DNA of 64,000 nucleotides from Streptomyces olivaceoviridis (GTDB lineage: Bacteria; Actinomycetota; Actinomycetes; Streptomycetales; Streptomycetaceae). The DNA lies in contig NZ_BMUI01000031.1 in assembly GCF_014650115.1 (NCBI RefSeq), forward strand, positions 1-64,000. Direction: 5' to 3'. Position 1 is the first letter of the stretch. Each line of letters starts with the position of its first letter. This document shows positions 19,208 through 27,630 of the stretch, in pieces. A model generated the notes under the pieces. That model did not search any database. It saw only the letters and a program-made list of their open reading frames with translations, and was not told where the DNA came from. Made by a program: the position numbers and the translations under genes.

Positions 19208-19744
19208 ATGAGCAAGACTGCCCTGATCGTCATCGACATGATCAACACCTACGACCACAAGGACGCCGATCAGCTGATCCGCTCGGTAGAACCGGTCGTA
19301 CCGGTGTTGACCGATCTACTGCGGCGCGCACGTGGTCGCGGGGTACCGGTCATCTACGTCAATGACAACTTCGGCGAGTGGCGTTCACATCACGGCGAGT
19401 TGCTGGAGCGGGCTCTGGCCACTCCTCATGCCCATCTTGTCGAGCCTGTGAAGCCCGATGCGGACTCGCTCTTCGTCCTCAAGGCCCGCCACTCCATCTT
19501 CTTCGAGACACCACTGCATTACCTGTTGCAGCAGCAGGGTATCGACCGGCTGGTACTCGCCGGACAGGTGACCGAACAGTGCGTGCTGTACTCAGCCCTG
19601 GACGCTCACATCCGGCACTTCGAAGTCATCGTTCCGCACGACGCCGTCGCGCACATCCACGAAGACCTCGCTCAGGCCGCACTGCGGATGATGGAGCGCA
19701 ACATGGGTGCGCGGGTGTGCGGAAGCCGGGAACTCTGGGTGTGA
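19208..19744 (+). CDS. Isochorismatase-family cysteine hydrolase
   Basis: The product (178 residues) shows the catalytic triad of the family: Asp in ALIVIDMINTYDH, Lys in FVLKARHSIFFETPL, and Cys in LVLAGQVTEQCVLYSALDAH. Members hydrolyse isochorismate, nicotinamide or other amides; the TEQCVLYSALDAH context fits the general cysteine-hydrolase group. The substrate is unknown. ATG 19208 starts directly at the conserved first strand; a longer frame back to 19163 lacks family residues. It stands alone in a low-density area. Confidence 0.83.
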   Translation: MSKTALIVIDMINTYDHKDADQLIRSVEPVVPVLTDLLRRARGRGVPVIYVNDNFGEWRSHHGELLERALATPHAHLVEPVKPDADSLFVLKARHSIFFETPLHYLLQQQGIDRLVLAGQVTEQCVLYSALDAHIRHFEVIVPHDAVAHIHEDLAQAALRMMERNMGARVCGSRELWV

Positions 19745-20099
19745 AGCCAGGGCGCCAGGACTGATCACCTGATTCTCACCGTCCTGCACGCCGCCGCAGG
19801 TACGCCCCGGCGCCCAGCGCGGAGCGACTGCCCGGTCACCGAGGGCAGGTCTTCCACCTCGCGCACACCCGCGCGTCCCCGGACATGGGCCCGACGAGGG
19901 GGCCACGAGGCCGACACCGGTGATCACGCCTACCACGTGTGGGATCGCGGCGCCGATGTCTTCGACGGCGCGGAAGAGGCCGTCCACCGCGCCTTCCGGC
20001 GGAGATCAGTGACGCGACGCGCCCCAGTCCCGCGGCCCTCCCGAACGGGTGTGCCCCGCTTCTTTGCGACATCTCTCACGGTCCAGGACTCTCGCGAAT
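19745..20099. other. Intergenic region
   Basis: No gene is assigned. One plus-strand frame (DHAYHVWDRGADVFDG near 19920-19970) looks protein-like but has no match I recognise. The right edge holds the operator and -10 of the next gene. Confidence 0.35.
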
Positions 20100-20119
20100 C
20101 AGACAGACCTGTCTAGTAT
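20100..20119 (+). promoter_or_regulatory. TetR operator overlapping the promoter of the MFS gene
   Basis: The 16-base sequence CAGACAGACCTGTCTA (20100-20115) contains a perfect AGACAG/CTGTCT inverted repeat and overlaps a -10 element TAGTAT (20114-20119). Its exact reverse complement lies at the promoter of the TetR gene at 21558. A shared site at both promoters indicates that the TetR protein represses the MFS gene and itself. Confidence 0.75.
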
Positions 20120-20155
20120 GGAGTGGGTTCGTTTACCAGACCGAGAGTGAGAGTC

Positions 20156-21508
20156 ATGAGAAGCACGACGCAGCGACCCGCCTCCGAGGGCACCTCGGTC
20201 GGGCGGTCTCCCGCTCACGGAGCCCCGCGACGCAGGGGCCTCGGGCCCATCGCCTCCCTCGGGCTCCTGTCCTCGATCCTCGTGTCGCTACTGGCCTCGT
20301 CCAGCGCGCCGACCCCCCTCTACGCGCTCTACCAGGCGCACTGGGGGTTCTCGCCCATCACCGTCACCGTCGTCTTCGGCGTCTACGCGGTGGCCGTGCT
20401 GGTCGCGCTCCTGATCTTCGGCAAGATCTCCGACCACGTGGGCCGACGGCCGGTGCTGTTCGTGGCCCTGATCGGCCAGACGGCGGCCATGGCGACCTTC
20501 ATCACCGCCGGTGGTGTGGACGCGCTGCTGGCCGCCCGCGTCGTCCAGGGGCTGAGCACCGGGGCGGCGGTCGGCGCGCTCGGCGCCGGAATGCTCGACC
20601 TCGACGCGCGTAAGGGCGGCTTCCTCAACTCCTTCGCGCCCACGATCGGGACGGCGAGCGGTGCCTTGGTCTCCGGGCTGATCGTGCAGTACCTGCCGGC
20701 CCCGACGCACCTCGTCTACTACGTGCTTCTCGGTGTGTTCGTCGTGCAGGCAGTGGCCGTGACGCGCCTGAACGAGACCGTCGGCCGCAAGCCGGGCGCG
20801 CTGGCCAGCATGGCCCCCGAGTTCAAGCTGCCCAGGTCCGCTCGCGCGTCGGTGGCGATCGCCGCACCGGTGATGTTCGCCGTGTGGGCGCTGACCGGTC
20901 TGTACGGCGCGCTCGGACCGGCTCTCACCCGCACCCTGGTGCACTCCACCTCCGTGGTGTGGGGCGGGCTGCCCCTGTTCGTGCTCGCCGGCTCCGCCGG
21001 TCTGGCCGTCGTCCTGCTGCGCAAGGCGGCGACGCGGAGCGTCATGCTGATCGGCATCGGTTCGCTGGCCGTCGGCGTGGTGATCACCCTGGTGTCCATC
21101 GGCTCCGGGACCGGCGGCACCCCGTCCGTGATCGGGTTCTTCATCGGCGGCGCGATATCCGGTTTCGGCTTCGGCAGCGGGTTCCAGGGGGGCATCAGGC
21201 TGGTCGTGCCGCAGGTGGAGCCGCACGAACGAGCCGGGGTTCTGTCCCTTCTGTATGTCGTGTGCTACACGGGGCTCGGTGTGCCGGCGGTGATCGGCGG
21301 GGTCCTGGTCGTGCACGGCGGCGGACTGGTGCGGACGTCCTGGGAGTACGGCATCGCCGTCATCGTGCTGGCCCTCGCGGCCCTGACCGGTCTGGTGCTC
21401 AACGGCCGCCGGGCGGAGCACGTGGCGGTCGTACGCCCGGAAGCCGGTTCCGTCTCCGCCTCCGTCCCGGAGGCGGCACCGCTGGCACGGGCCAGCTCCC
21501 AGGGGTGA
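20156..21508 (+). CDS. MFS efflux transporter controlled by the adjacent TetR
   Basis: The 450-residue membrane protein has about 12 hydrophobic helices. LLSSILVSLLASSSAPTPLY opens the first, and motif A appears as GKISDHVGRRPVLF after helix 2. It probably exports a toxic small molecule or drug. ATG 20156 is preceded by GAGTGAGAG and follows a TetR-operator-like promoter. The TetR gene starts 49 bp downstream on the same strand but has its own operator and promoter, so the pair forms an autoregulated efflux module. The inducer is not predictable. Confidence 0.85.
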   Translation: MRSTTQRPASEGTSVGRSPAHGAPRRRGLGPIASLGLLSSILVSLLASSSAPTPLYALYQAHWGFSPITVTVVFGVYAVAVLVALLIFGKISDHVGRRPVLFVALIGQTAAMATFITAGGVDALLAARVVQGLSTGAAVGALGAGMLDLDARKGGFLNSFAPTIGTASGALVSGLIVQYLPAPTHLVYYVLLGVFVVQAVAVTRLNETVGRKPGALASMAPEFKLPRSARASVAIAAPVMFAVWALTGLYGALGPALTRTLVHSTSVVWGGLPLFVLAGSAGLAVVLLRKAATRSVMLIGIGSLAVGVVITLVSIGSGTGGTPSVIGFFIGGAISGFGFGSGFQGGIRLVVPQVEPHERAGVLSLLYVVCYTGLGVPAVIGGVLVVHGGGLVRTSWEYGIAVIVLALAALTGLVLNGRRAEHVAVVRPEAGSVSASVPEAAPLARASSQG

Positions 21509-21522
21509 GACAGGGGCCGCGC

Positions 21523-21543
21523 TAGAATAGACAGGTCTGTCTG
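21523..21543 (+). promoter_or_regulatory. TetR operator overlapping its own promoter
   Basis: The -10 element TAGAAT (21523-21528) runs into TAGACAGGTCTGTCTG (21528-21543), the exact reverse complement of the site upstream of the MFS gene. Occupancy would block polymerase at the -10, the expected mode of TetR autorepression. Confidence 0.75.
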
Positions 21544-21557
21544 AGAGGGTGGTGGTC

Positions 21558-22139
21558 ATGGCGACCAGGACCGCGATCAAGGTGTCGGCACGTGAGCGCC
21601 TGCTTGAGGCGGCTGACGAGCTCTTCTACCAGCAGGGTGTGCAAACGGTCGGCATCGACCGTGTCATCGAGCATGCCGGTGTGGCGAAGGCGTCCCTCTA
21701 CAACACCTTCGGCAGCAAGGAAGGGCTCGTCTGCGCCTACCTGGAGCAGCGCTTCGAGCGCGCGCGGAGTCGGATCATCCGTACCCTGACGCGCTTCCGC
21801 ACTCCTCGTGAGCAGATCCTCGGTGTCTTCGACGCGCTGGGCGAGGCCTTCACCGACCCGGGGTACAACGGGTGCGCGTTCGTCCGGGCCAGCGCCGAGA
21901 CGGCCGAGGACAGTGCCATCCGCCGCACCGCCGAGCACTATCGGTCCTGGGTGCGAGAGCTGTTCACCGAACTGGCCACCACATGCGGGTACGCCGAGCC
22001 TGAGGAGCTGGCCCGACAACTCCTCCTGCTCTACGACGGTGCGGGTCAGGCCGCGCGGATGGATCGTGATCCCTCCGCCGCCACGACCGCCCGCGGTGCG
22101 GCTGCGGCCCTGCTCGACGCGGCGCCGATCGTCGGCTGA
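21558..22139 (+). CDS. TetR/AcrR-family repressor
   Basis: The 193-residue protein has an N-terminal TetR helix-turn-helix (ARERLLEAADELFYQQGVQT, then VIEHAGVAKASLYNTFGSKE) and a helical ligand-binding C-terminus of the TetR_C_16/YxaF-like type (YNGCAFVRASAETAEDS). ATG 21558 is preferred over the GTG codons at 21549 and 21552 because GAGAGGG lies eight bases before it. Its promoter and that of the upstream MFS gene carry the same 16-base palindrome, so it should repress both until a drug-like ligand binds. Confidence 0.87.
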   Translation: MATRTAIKVSARERLLEAADELFYQQGVQTVGIDRVIEHAGVAKASLYNTFGSKEGLVCAYLEQRFERARSRIIRTLTRFRTPREQILGVFDALGEAFTDPGYNGCAFVRASAETAEDSAIRRTAEHYRSWVRELFTELATTCGYAEPEELARQLLLLYDGAGQAARMDRDPSAATTARGAAAALLDAAPIVG

Positions 22140-22346
22140 GGACGGCCACACCCGCTGTTCTCCGACGCCTGCACGGGGTCCTGGGCCACGGTGACCCTGG
22201 GGGCGGAGGCGGTCCCATGGCCGGCCCCGCCCTCCCCCGCTCCCTTACCCCGCCCTCGCCCGGGCCAGCGACGAGGGCCTTGCTCACCAGCGCCTCAACG
22301 TTCGAGCACGCGGGAGCGGAGATCCGCTCGCGCTTGCCCGTCGTGG

Positions 22347-22710
22347 TCAGGTCAGCCTGTACCAGGTGAGTTCGGCCGTGCGCTCCGTACCCCAGAGCCG
22401 GGTGGGAGTGGCGACGGCGAGCCGGAGGGACGAGCCCACGAAACGCACCTTCCCACCTGGGAGCACCCGATCCAGTTCGGGAAGAGGCTGGTGGTGACGT
22501 GGTGCTCCACGGTGGTGGGGTCCACGGCCTCGAACGCCCCGCCGTAGGAGACGTAGCCGGCCGCCGCCCGGGCCAGTTCGTCGGCCTCCGCTTCTTCGAG
22601 GCGCGCCGACCTGAGGGGCGGACGGTCGCCGCGCCCCAACTGGGCTGACATGTGGCCCTCGCGGGCTCGGGTGAGGCCGACGCCATCGCTCTCACCGTGG
22701 AGATCCTCGC
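22347..22710 (-). pseudogene. Lipocalin-like domain protein, truncated and frameshifted
   Basis: On the minus strand one frame reads EGHMSAQLGRGDRPPLRSAR then GYVSYGGAFEAVDPTTVEHH and TSLFPNWIGCSQ. After a frameshift near 22465 it continues VRFVGSSLRLAVATPTRLWG and TAELTWYRLT, with a stop at 22347-22349. These are the successive strands of the lipocalin_5-type domain. The first strands and start codon are missing. Confidence 0.65.
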
Positions 22711-22752
22711 CCCCGGCCTCCCTCGCGGTCACCGCGGCGGAGGCCGCAGCCC

Positions 22753-23202
22753 GGCAAACTCGTCGTGGACGCCATGAACTACTGGTGGGAGGTCAACGGT
22801 GTTCGCGACGACTTAACCGACCCGCGCACGTCCACCAGCGAACTGGTCCAGGCGTTCCTGCCTGGCTCCCGCGTGGTCAAGGCGTTCAACCACATGGGCT
22901 GCCACGACCTTGAGGACGAGGCCCGGCCCGCCGGAGCGGCCGACCGCAAGGGGATCGCCCTCGCCGGTGACGACCCCGACGACAGGGCCACGATCGCATG
23001 CCTGGTCCACGCCCTCGGCTTCGACCCCGTCATCGCCGGCCCGCTCGCCGACGGCGTACGGCCGCAACCGGGCACCGAACCCTTCGACGCCGACGTGAGC
23101 GCCGGGGAGCTGCGCGCCATGCTCGCCCGCTCCCCCGCATCGGAGCCGGGCCGCGCCGTCAGCAGGGCCCCAGGGCGACGTCAGCGGAGGAAGCCCTCGT
23201 AA
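22753..23202 (+). pseudogene. F420-dependent NADP reductase-like protein, N-terminus deleted
   Basis: The frame begins at [20 protein letters not shown] and continues [20 protein letters not shown] and [20 protein letters not shown]. These are the middle and C-terminal parts of NPD/FNO-like oxidoreductases. The N-terminal Rossmann dinucleotide-binding half is absent. The sequence upstream belongs to the lipocalin remnant, suggesting a deletion junction around 22740. Its final codons overlap the SecY remnant. Confidence 0.6.
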
Positions 23203-23365
23203 CTGTGCTGTTCGATCCGGCTGTTGATCCTCTTGACCGCCTCCAGGCCGACGCTCACGATGATCAGGATGCTGGTGCCGGTCAGCTGGTTGGCGCCGCC
23301 CAGACCGGCGAACGCCGCGGGGGGCACCGGCGCGATCAAGCCCAGGTACGGCGAACCCGTCACCT
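23181..23365 (-). pseudogene. SecY C-terminal fragment
   Basis: The minus-strand frame reads YLGLIAPVPPAAFAGLGGAN, TSILIIVSVGLEAVKRINSR and [11 protein letters not shown] followed by TGA. This is the last transmembrane segment and tail of SecY (family ending ...GTSILIIVGVGLET...YEGFLR). Only about 60 of roughly 430 residues remain, so it is a leftover of a second secY, not the housekeeping gene. Confidence 0.7.
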
Positions 23366-23643
23366 TCAGCGGGATGCACGGTCGCCCCCCGTGGTCCGGC
23401 AACCGGAGAGCAGCCTGGCGCCGGCCCCGACAGACACGTATCGACGCGGAGGGCGAACCCCATGGAGGCACCGGGCGACACGTGGAACAATCGGCGCCCC
23501 TGACACCACCAGTCCCTGGGCGGTGTCAGGGGCGGCGCGCGGGTGGGGCGAGGTCCTGAGCCGGATGGTCACCGATGTACGGTCGGACCGGTGGAGGGGC
23601 ACGGCGAGGGGCCGAAGGAACCGAGAGAGCGGGGGCGGGCGGG

Positions 23644-24330
23644 ATGACGAGGTCGCGGCACCCGGACGCGTCCGTCCCGACGACGCGCCGGTCCCTGCGT
23701 CAACAACGGGTGGCCGAACTGCGGGCGCAGGGCCGGTACGGTCCCGAGCTGCGTGAGGTCCTCCCCTCCTTCGTCGGCCTCGGCCTGGTGCTGCTGACAC
23801 TCGTGCTGCTGGCCGGCCGCCTCAGCCACGCGTTCGAGGTCCCCGGCCTGCTGATATGCGCCCTCCTGTGCGTGACGGCCGCCCCGGCGGGCCTGCGCCT
23901 GCGCCGGAGGGCCCTCCGCCGGCGCCGCGGCCGTTACACCGCCCAGGAACTCGCACGGCTGGACGACCGCGGGCTGGTGGAGGCCACCACGCGCATGCTG
24001 GAGCGCGACGGCTGGCGGGTGGCCGATCTGAGCCTGCGCAAGGGGGACATGCATCTGTACGCCCGGGATCGTCACGGTCGCGCGCTCGACGTCAGGTTCC
24101 GTCCCGCCGCGACGGCCGACGAGGACGCCCGCTGGCCGGAGACCGTGCGGTGGACGATGAGCCGGCCCGGCGCGGAGCGGCCCGGCCGGCTCATCGTCCA
24201 CCGCGGTGCCTTCAGCCAGGCAGAGGCGCGCTGGGCCTCCCGGCAGACCGACGTCCACCTCGTGGACGGCCGCCGGTTGCGCCGCTGGGCGGCCGGCACA
24301 CCGCTGGACAGCCTGGGACGCCGCCGCTGA
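23644..24330 (+). CDS. Membrane-anchored restriction-endonuclease-like (Mrr-fold) protein
   Basis: The 228-residue protein has two predicted transmembrane helices (residues about 41-80: VGLGLVLLTLVLLAGRL and GLLICALLCVTAAPAGL), an arginine-rich stretch, and a C-terminal domain with ARLDDRGLVEATTRMLERDG, WRVADLSLRKGDMHLYARD and RPGRLIVHRGAFSQAEARW. This matches the actinobacterial restriction endonuclease-like family. The canonical D-QxK motif is degenerate here, with no obvious QCK, so nuclease activity is uncertain. ATG 23644 follows a G-rich ribosome site. Confidence 0.6.
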   Translation: MTRSRHPDASVPTTRRSLRQQRVAELRAQGRYGPELREVLPSFVGLGLVLLTLVLLAGRLSHAFEVPGLLICALLCVTAAPAGLRLRRRALRRRRGRYTAQELARLDDRGLVEATTRMLERDGWRVADLSLRKGDMHLYARDRHGRALDVRFRPAATADEDARWPETVRWTMSRPGAERPGRLIVHRGAFSQAEARWASRQTDVHLVDGRRLRRWAAGTPLDSLGRRR

Positions 24331-24414
24331 CGAGCACGGAAGCTGTGAGCCCGGACTGACCAGTAGCAGGCCGGGCCGCCAAGTAGGCGCCGGGGACGGG
24401 CGGCACGCATGTGG

Positions 24415-24446
24415 CCGACCGGGGAGTAGTCGGTCGGTCGTATAAT
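24415..24446 (+). promoter_or_regulatory. Palindrome and -10 upstream of the TetR gene
   Basis: CCGACCG (24415-24421) and CGGTCGG (24431-24437) are perfect 7-base arms separated by nine bases. They lie just ahead of a consensus -10 TATAAT (24441-24446), seven bases before the ATG at 24453. This is a likely autoregulatory TetR operator; the transcript would be nearly leaderless. Confidence 0.5.
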
Positions 24447-24452
24447 GGCGGC

Positions 24453-25067
24453 ATGGGACGGACAAGTGACGCCAGGGAGAAGATCCTCGACGCTGCGCAG
24501 TCACTCATCGAGCTGCGTGGCTACTCGGCGCTGGGCGTGGCCGAGATCTGCAAGGCCGCCGGGGTGCCGAAGGGCAGTTTCTACTACTTCTTCGAGTCCA
24601 AGGAGGCTCTCGCTCTGGCCGTCCTCGACGAACACTGGGAGGCCCAGCGCGCTGACTGGACCCGGGTTCTCCAGGGCGAGGGCGAACCGCTGGCGCGGCT
24701 GCGCCGGCTGTTCGAGGAGACCGAGGCCGGCCTGCGCGCCGGGCAGCAGAGTTGCGGGACCGTCTCCGGGTGCATGTTCGGCAACCTCACCCTGGAGCTG
24801 AGCAACCAGACGGAGCCCATCCGCGAACGCCTGCAGCACATCTTCGATGCCCAGGTGGGAATGGTCGAGAAGGTCGTCACCGAAGCCCAGGAGCGTGGGG
24901 AGGTCACGGTCGGCAACGCCCGGGAGGCCGCCCGGTCGATCGTCGCCCAGCTTGAGGGCCAGGTGATGTTCGCCAAGCTCTACAACACCACCTCGACGCT
25001 CGGCGCGCTCTGGGCCAACTGCCTGGCGCTGCTGAACGCCAGGCCGGCCGTCCCGGCCGCTTCCTGA
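24453..25067 (+). CDS. TetR/AcrR-family repressor
   Basis: The 204-residue protein has the TetR HTH (AREKILDAAQSLIELRGYSA; EICKAAGVPKGSFYYFFESK) and a TetR_C-type ligand domain with GTVSGCMFGNLTLELSNQTE, the signature of the YcdC/AcuR-like group that often controls oxidoreductase or reductase genes. ATG 24453 is chosen because promoter and HTH fit; upstream frame to 24411 crosses the -10. Its own promoter has a GACCG/CGGTC palindrome. A GACCGGTC-containing site also occurs at the wrbA promoter, so WrbA could be a target; that link is inference. Confidence 0.85.
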   Translation: MGRTSDAREKILDAAQSLIELRGYSALGVAEICKAAGVPKGSFYYFFESKEALALAVLDEHWEAQRADWTRVLQGEGEPLARLRRLFEETEAGLRAGQQSCGTVSGCMFGNLTLELSNQTEPIRERLQHIFDAQVGMVEKVVTEAQERGEVTVGNAREAARSIVAQLEGQVMFAKLYNTTSTLGALWANCLALLNARPAVPAAS

Positions 25068-25414
25068 CGGCACGACGGGACCGGAGGTCCAGGTACGACG
25101 GCGGCCCCTGGTCCCTGGTGGCCAGGGGCGCCGCCGTCGTCCCGCCGGACACCTTCGCGCCGGGCCGGGACACGGCGTACCGGCCGCTGCGCGCATGGCA
25201 CCGCGCCGTCACGGTGAGACGGCGCGCTCGCACAGACCAAGACCTAGGGTGTGAACCATCCGTTCTCCCGTGTCTCCTCGTACAGCCCGGCGAGGAGACA
25301 TCGCATGGCCGGGATGGCCACTTCCTCCGCGCGCAGGCGCTTATCAGCGGGACGCTCACCTCGCTCCGAACGCGAGCGGGCGGCTCCGGCCGACGAGGCA
25401 CGACCAAGCCTCAG
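25068..25414. other. Region without a supported gene
   Basis: No coding region with family similarity is seen. It separates the TetR gene from the decayed disulfide reductase. Confidence 0.4.
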
Positions 25415-26400
25415 GAGCAGTGAAGCCGGCCCGGCCGGTGAGAACGTGGCCGACCGCCCCGGGTCGCCGGGCTCAGCACAGTCATCATCGAGCACGAACG
25501 TCTCGGAGGTGAGTGCTCATTCTGGGCCTGCGACCCCAGCAAGGCGCTGCTGCGGCCAGTGATGGCGCGGGGCTGATGCCCGCAGGGTCCCCTGGTCCAC
25601 CACGCGGCGGACGGGCCTCTGGACGTTCCCGCGGTGCTCGCGACCGGGACACGATGGCCGAGCACTGGAAGGACGACGACCAGGTCGACTGGCTGGACTC
25701 GGTCAGCGTGGACCTGATCCGCGGTCACGGCCGGCTCACCGACGAGAAGTAGGTGGCGGTGGAGACACCCGAGGGCGACACGGTCCGCCTCACCGCCTGG
25801 CAGGCCCTCGGCTCCCAGGTGACCATGCTGGTCCGCAGCGAGGCCGGACTGCTCCCCCGGATGGAACCGTTCGCCGGTGGACTGGTCGCGGAGGGCCTGC
25901 GCGAGGCAGGGGTCGACGTTCGGCTCGGAACCTCGGTGATCTCCGTGACGCGCCAGGAGCCGGCGCCCGGCGAGGTCGGGGTCGAGCTCAAGGCCGGGAC
26001 CGAGATGACCGCGGACGAGATGCTGTTCGCCATCGGCCGGACCCCGCAGACAGGGAAGCCGGGGCTGGAGACCGTTGGGCTGACGCCCGGCGACCGGCTG
26101 CGGGGGGCGACACCTGCCGGGTGACCGCCGTCCCCGCTGGCTGGCTCTACGCCGTGGGTGACGTCGACCACCGGGCGCCGATGACTCACCAGGGCAAGTA
26201 CCAGGCCCGGATCGCGGGCTCAGTCATCGGCTCACGCGCGCGGGGCGAGACCCTCGACAAGACCCGGTGGGGCGCGCACACGACCACCGCCGACCTCGTG
26301 ACAATTCCCCAAGTCGTCTTCACGGACCCCGAGGTCGCGTCCGTGGGCCGCACCACACGCGAGGCCGCACGGGCCGGACGCCGGGTCGAGGGCGTGGACT
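25415..26400 (+). pseudogene. FAD-dependent pyridine-nucleotide disulfide oxidoreductase, heavily decayed
   Basis: Ordered fragments of a mercuric-reductase/lipoamide-dehydrogenase-like protein occur in changing frames. They are AGPAGENVADR (25425), VIIEHERLGGECSFWACDPS with KALLRP (25484, redox motif altered to CSFWAC), WKDDDQVDWLDSVSVDLIRG (25650), a TAG stop at 25750, LTAWQALGSQVTMLVRSEAG (25790) and, after another shift near 26120, WLYAVGDVDHRAPMTHQGKY and TIPQVVFTDPEVASVG. The central NAD-binding segment between LTAWQ and ALGSQVT is deleted. The C-terminal dimerisation domain is lost. It is non-functional. Confidence 0.75.
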
Positions 26401-26424
26401 CTCCAGGGGTGCCAGACGCGAAAA

Positions 26425-26463
26425 CGGCCGCGGGACGAGCCTCACCGGCTCGTCCCGCGGCCG
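26425..26463 (-). terminator. Terminator of msrA
   Basis: Two perfectly complementary 17-base arms flank a five-base loop (TCACC on the plus strand). On the minus strand the hairpin is followed by TTTT. It begins 36 bp after the msrA stop codon, a classic intrinsic terminator. Confidence 0.85.
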
Positions 26464-26499
26464 TACCGCGTGGAGGGCGGCTTCACCGCCCCGTGGTGT

Positions 26500-27015
26500 T
26501 CAGGCTTCCGCGCGCTTCGGCAGCCGCCAGTTAGGGCGCGGGAAGTGGCAGGTGTAGCCCTCCGGGTAGCGCTGGAGGTAGTCCTGGTGCTCCGGCTCGG
26601 CCTCCCAGAACGGACCGGCCGGCACGACCTCGGTCACCACCGATCCCGGCCACAGCCCCGACGCCTCGACGTCGGCGATGGTGTCGAGCGCGACGCGCCG
26701 CTGCTCCTCGTCGAGGTAGAAGATGGCGGAACGGTAACTGGCCCCGATGTCGTTGCCCTGTCGGTTCTTCGTGCTCGGGTCGTGGATCTGGAAGAAGTAC
26801 TCCAGGATCGTGCGGTAGTCGGTGACGGTCGGATCGAAAGTGATCTCGATCGACTCGGCGTGGTTCCCGTGGTTGCGATAGGTAGGGTTGGCCAGGTCGT
26901 CGTCGCCGCTGTAACCGACCCGGGTGCGGGTCACACCGGGGAGTTTGCGGATCAGTTCCTGCATGCCCCAGAAGCAGCCGCCGGCCAGCAGCGCCCTTTC
27001 CTCGACGTCGGTCAT
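26500..27015 (-). CDS. msrA: Peptide-methionine (S)-S-oxide reductase MsrA
   Basis: The 171-residue protein reduces methionine-S-sulfoxide in proteins and free methionine, a cytoplasmic oxidative-damage repair enzyme. The catalytic [11 protein letters not shown] motif is at residues 12-22, followed by the family segments [48 protein letters not shown] and [12 protein letters not shown]. Length is normal for the family. ATG 27015 has GGGGAAGGG upstream. It has a near-consensus promoter whose -35 lies inside a 23-bp palindrome, and a strong intrinsic terminator, so it is a single-gene unit under repressor-type control. Confidence 0.95.
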   Translation of the reverse strand: MTDVEERALLAGGCFWGMQELIRKLPGVTRTRVGYSGDDDLANPTYRNHGNHAESIEITFDPTVTDYRTILEYFFQIHDPSTKNRQGNDIGASYRSAIFYLDEEQRRVALDTIADVEASGLWPGSVVTEVVPAGPFWEAEPEHQDYLQRYPEGYTCHFPRPNWRLPKRAEA

Positions 27016-27063
27016 CAGTTCTCACCCTTCCCCTCCCCCAGCGACCGGAGGAGTTACAGCACT

Positions 27064-27102
27064 ACTATGACGCATAGATCGTCACCTGTCAAACAGGTGA
27101 CG
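27064..27102 (-). promoter_or_regulatory. msrA promoter with palindromic operator over the -35
   Basis: On the minus strand TTGACA (27092-27087), a 17-base spacer and CATAGT (27069-27064) form a near-consensus housekeeping promoter. The -35 is embedded in perfect 9-base arms CGTCACCTG (27080-27088) and CAGGTGACG (27094-27102) separated by five bases. A repressor bound there would shut the promoter. Confidence 0.65.
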
Positions 27103-27203
27103 CACTCGCCCCCGGCCGACGGCGCCGGCCAAGGCCGGGCAACAGGCCGGTGCTGTCGGTGCCGTCCGCTTGCGAGGCAGGAAATCGCGGCGCGGGGAGC
27201 GCG

Positions 27204-27575
27204 TCAGCCGAGCCTCGTCACCTGGTAGTGGGAGATGTACCAGCGGTCGTCCACCCGCTTGAGCACGACACTGAGAGTGACGTGGATGTCCGGCCGGTCG
27301 GTGAAACTGAAGTCCACGTCGAGATACCCGAGCAGGACGTCGTCCGCGAGGCTCCGCGTCTCCAGCACCCGGTACTCGGCCGCCAGCCCGATCGGCTGGG
27401 AGTCGTAGTACGTGAAGACACCCTGCCGGCCGACGCTGTAGGGGTGGAGTCCCTGGAAGATGGCGTCCTCGGTGAAGAGCGCCGCGACCTTCTCCGGCTC
27501 GTGCGCGTCGACCGCGGTCTTCCACTGGTCCATGACGCCGCGCAGGACGGCTTCCTGTGCTGCTGTGCCGCTCAT
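27204..27575 (-). CDS. SgcJ/EcaC-type SnoaL-like protein (DUF4440)
   Basis: The 123-residue NTF2-fold protein reads LRGVMDQWKTAVDAHEPEKV, AALFTEDAIFQGLHPYSVGR, GYLDVDFSFTDRPDIHVTLS and a terminal DDRWYISHYQVTRLG. This matches the SgcJ/EcaC family associated with detoxification or natural-product steps but without a settled reaction. ATG 27575 is preceded by GGAGGAGG. It lies 55 bp downstream of a muconolactone-isomerase-like gene on the same strand and probably shares its transcript. Confidence 0.8.
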   Translation of the reverse strand: MSGTAAQEAVLRGVMDQWKTAVDAHEPEKVAALFTEDAIFQGLHPYSVGRQGVFTYYDSQPIGLAAEYRVLETRSLADDVLLGYLDVDFSFTDRPDIHVTLSVVLKRVDDRWYISHYQVTRLG

Positions 27576-27630
27576 CGGTTTCCTCCTCCAGCAGGCAGGG
27601 CGCGCGCGGTGGATGCGCGTCCCATGTGGT

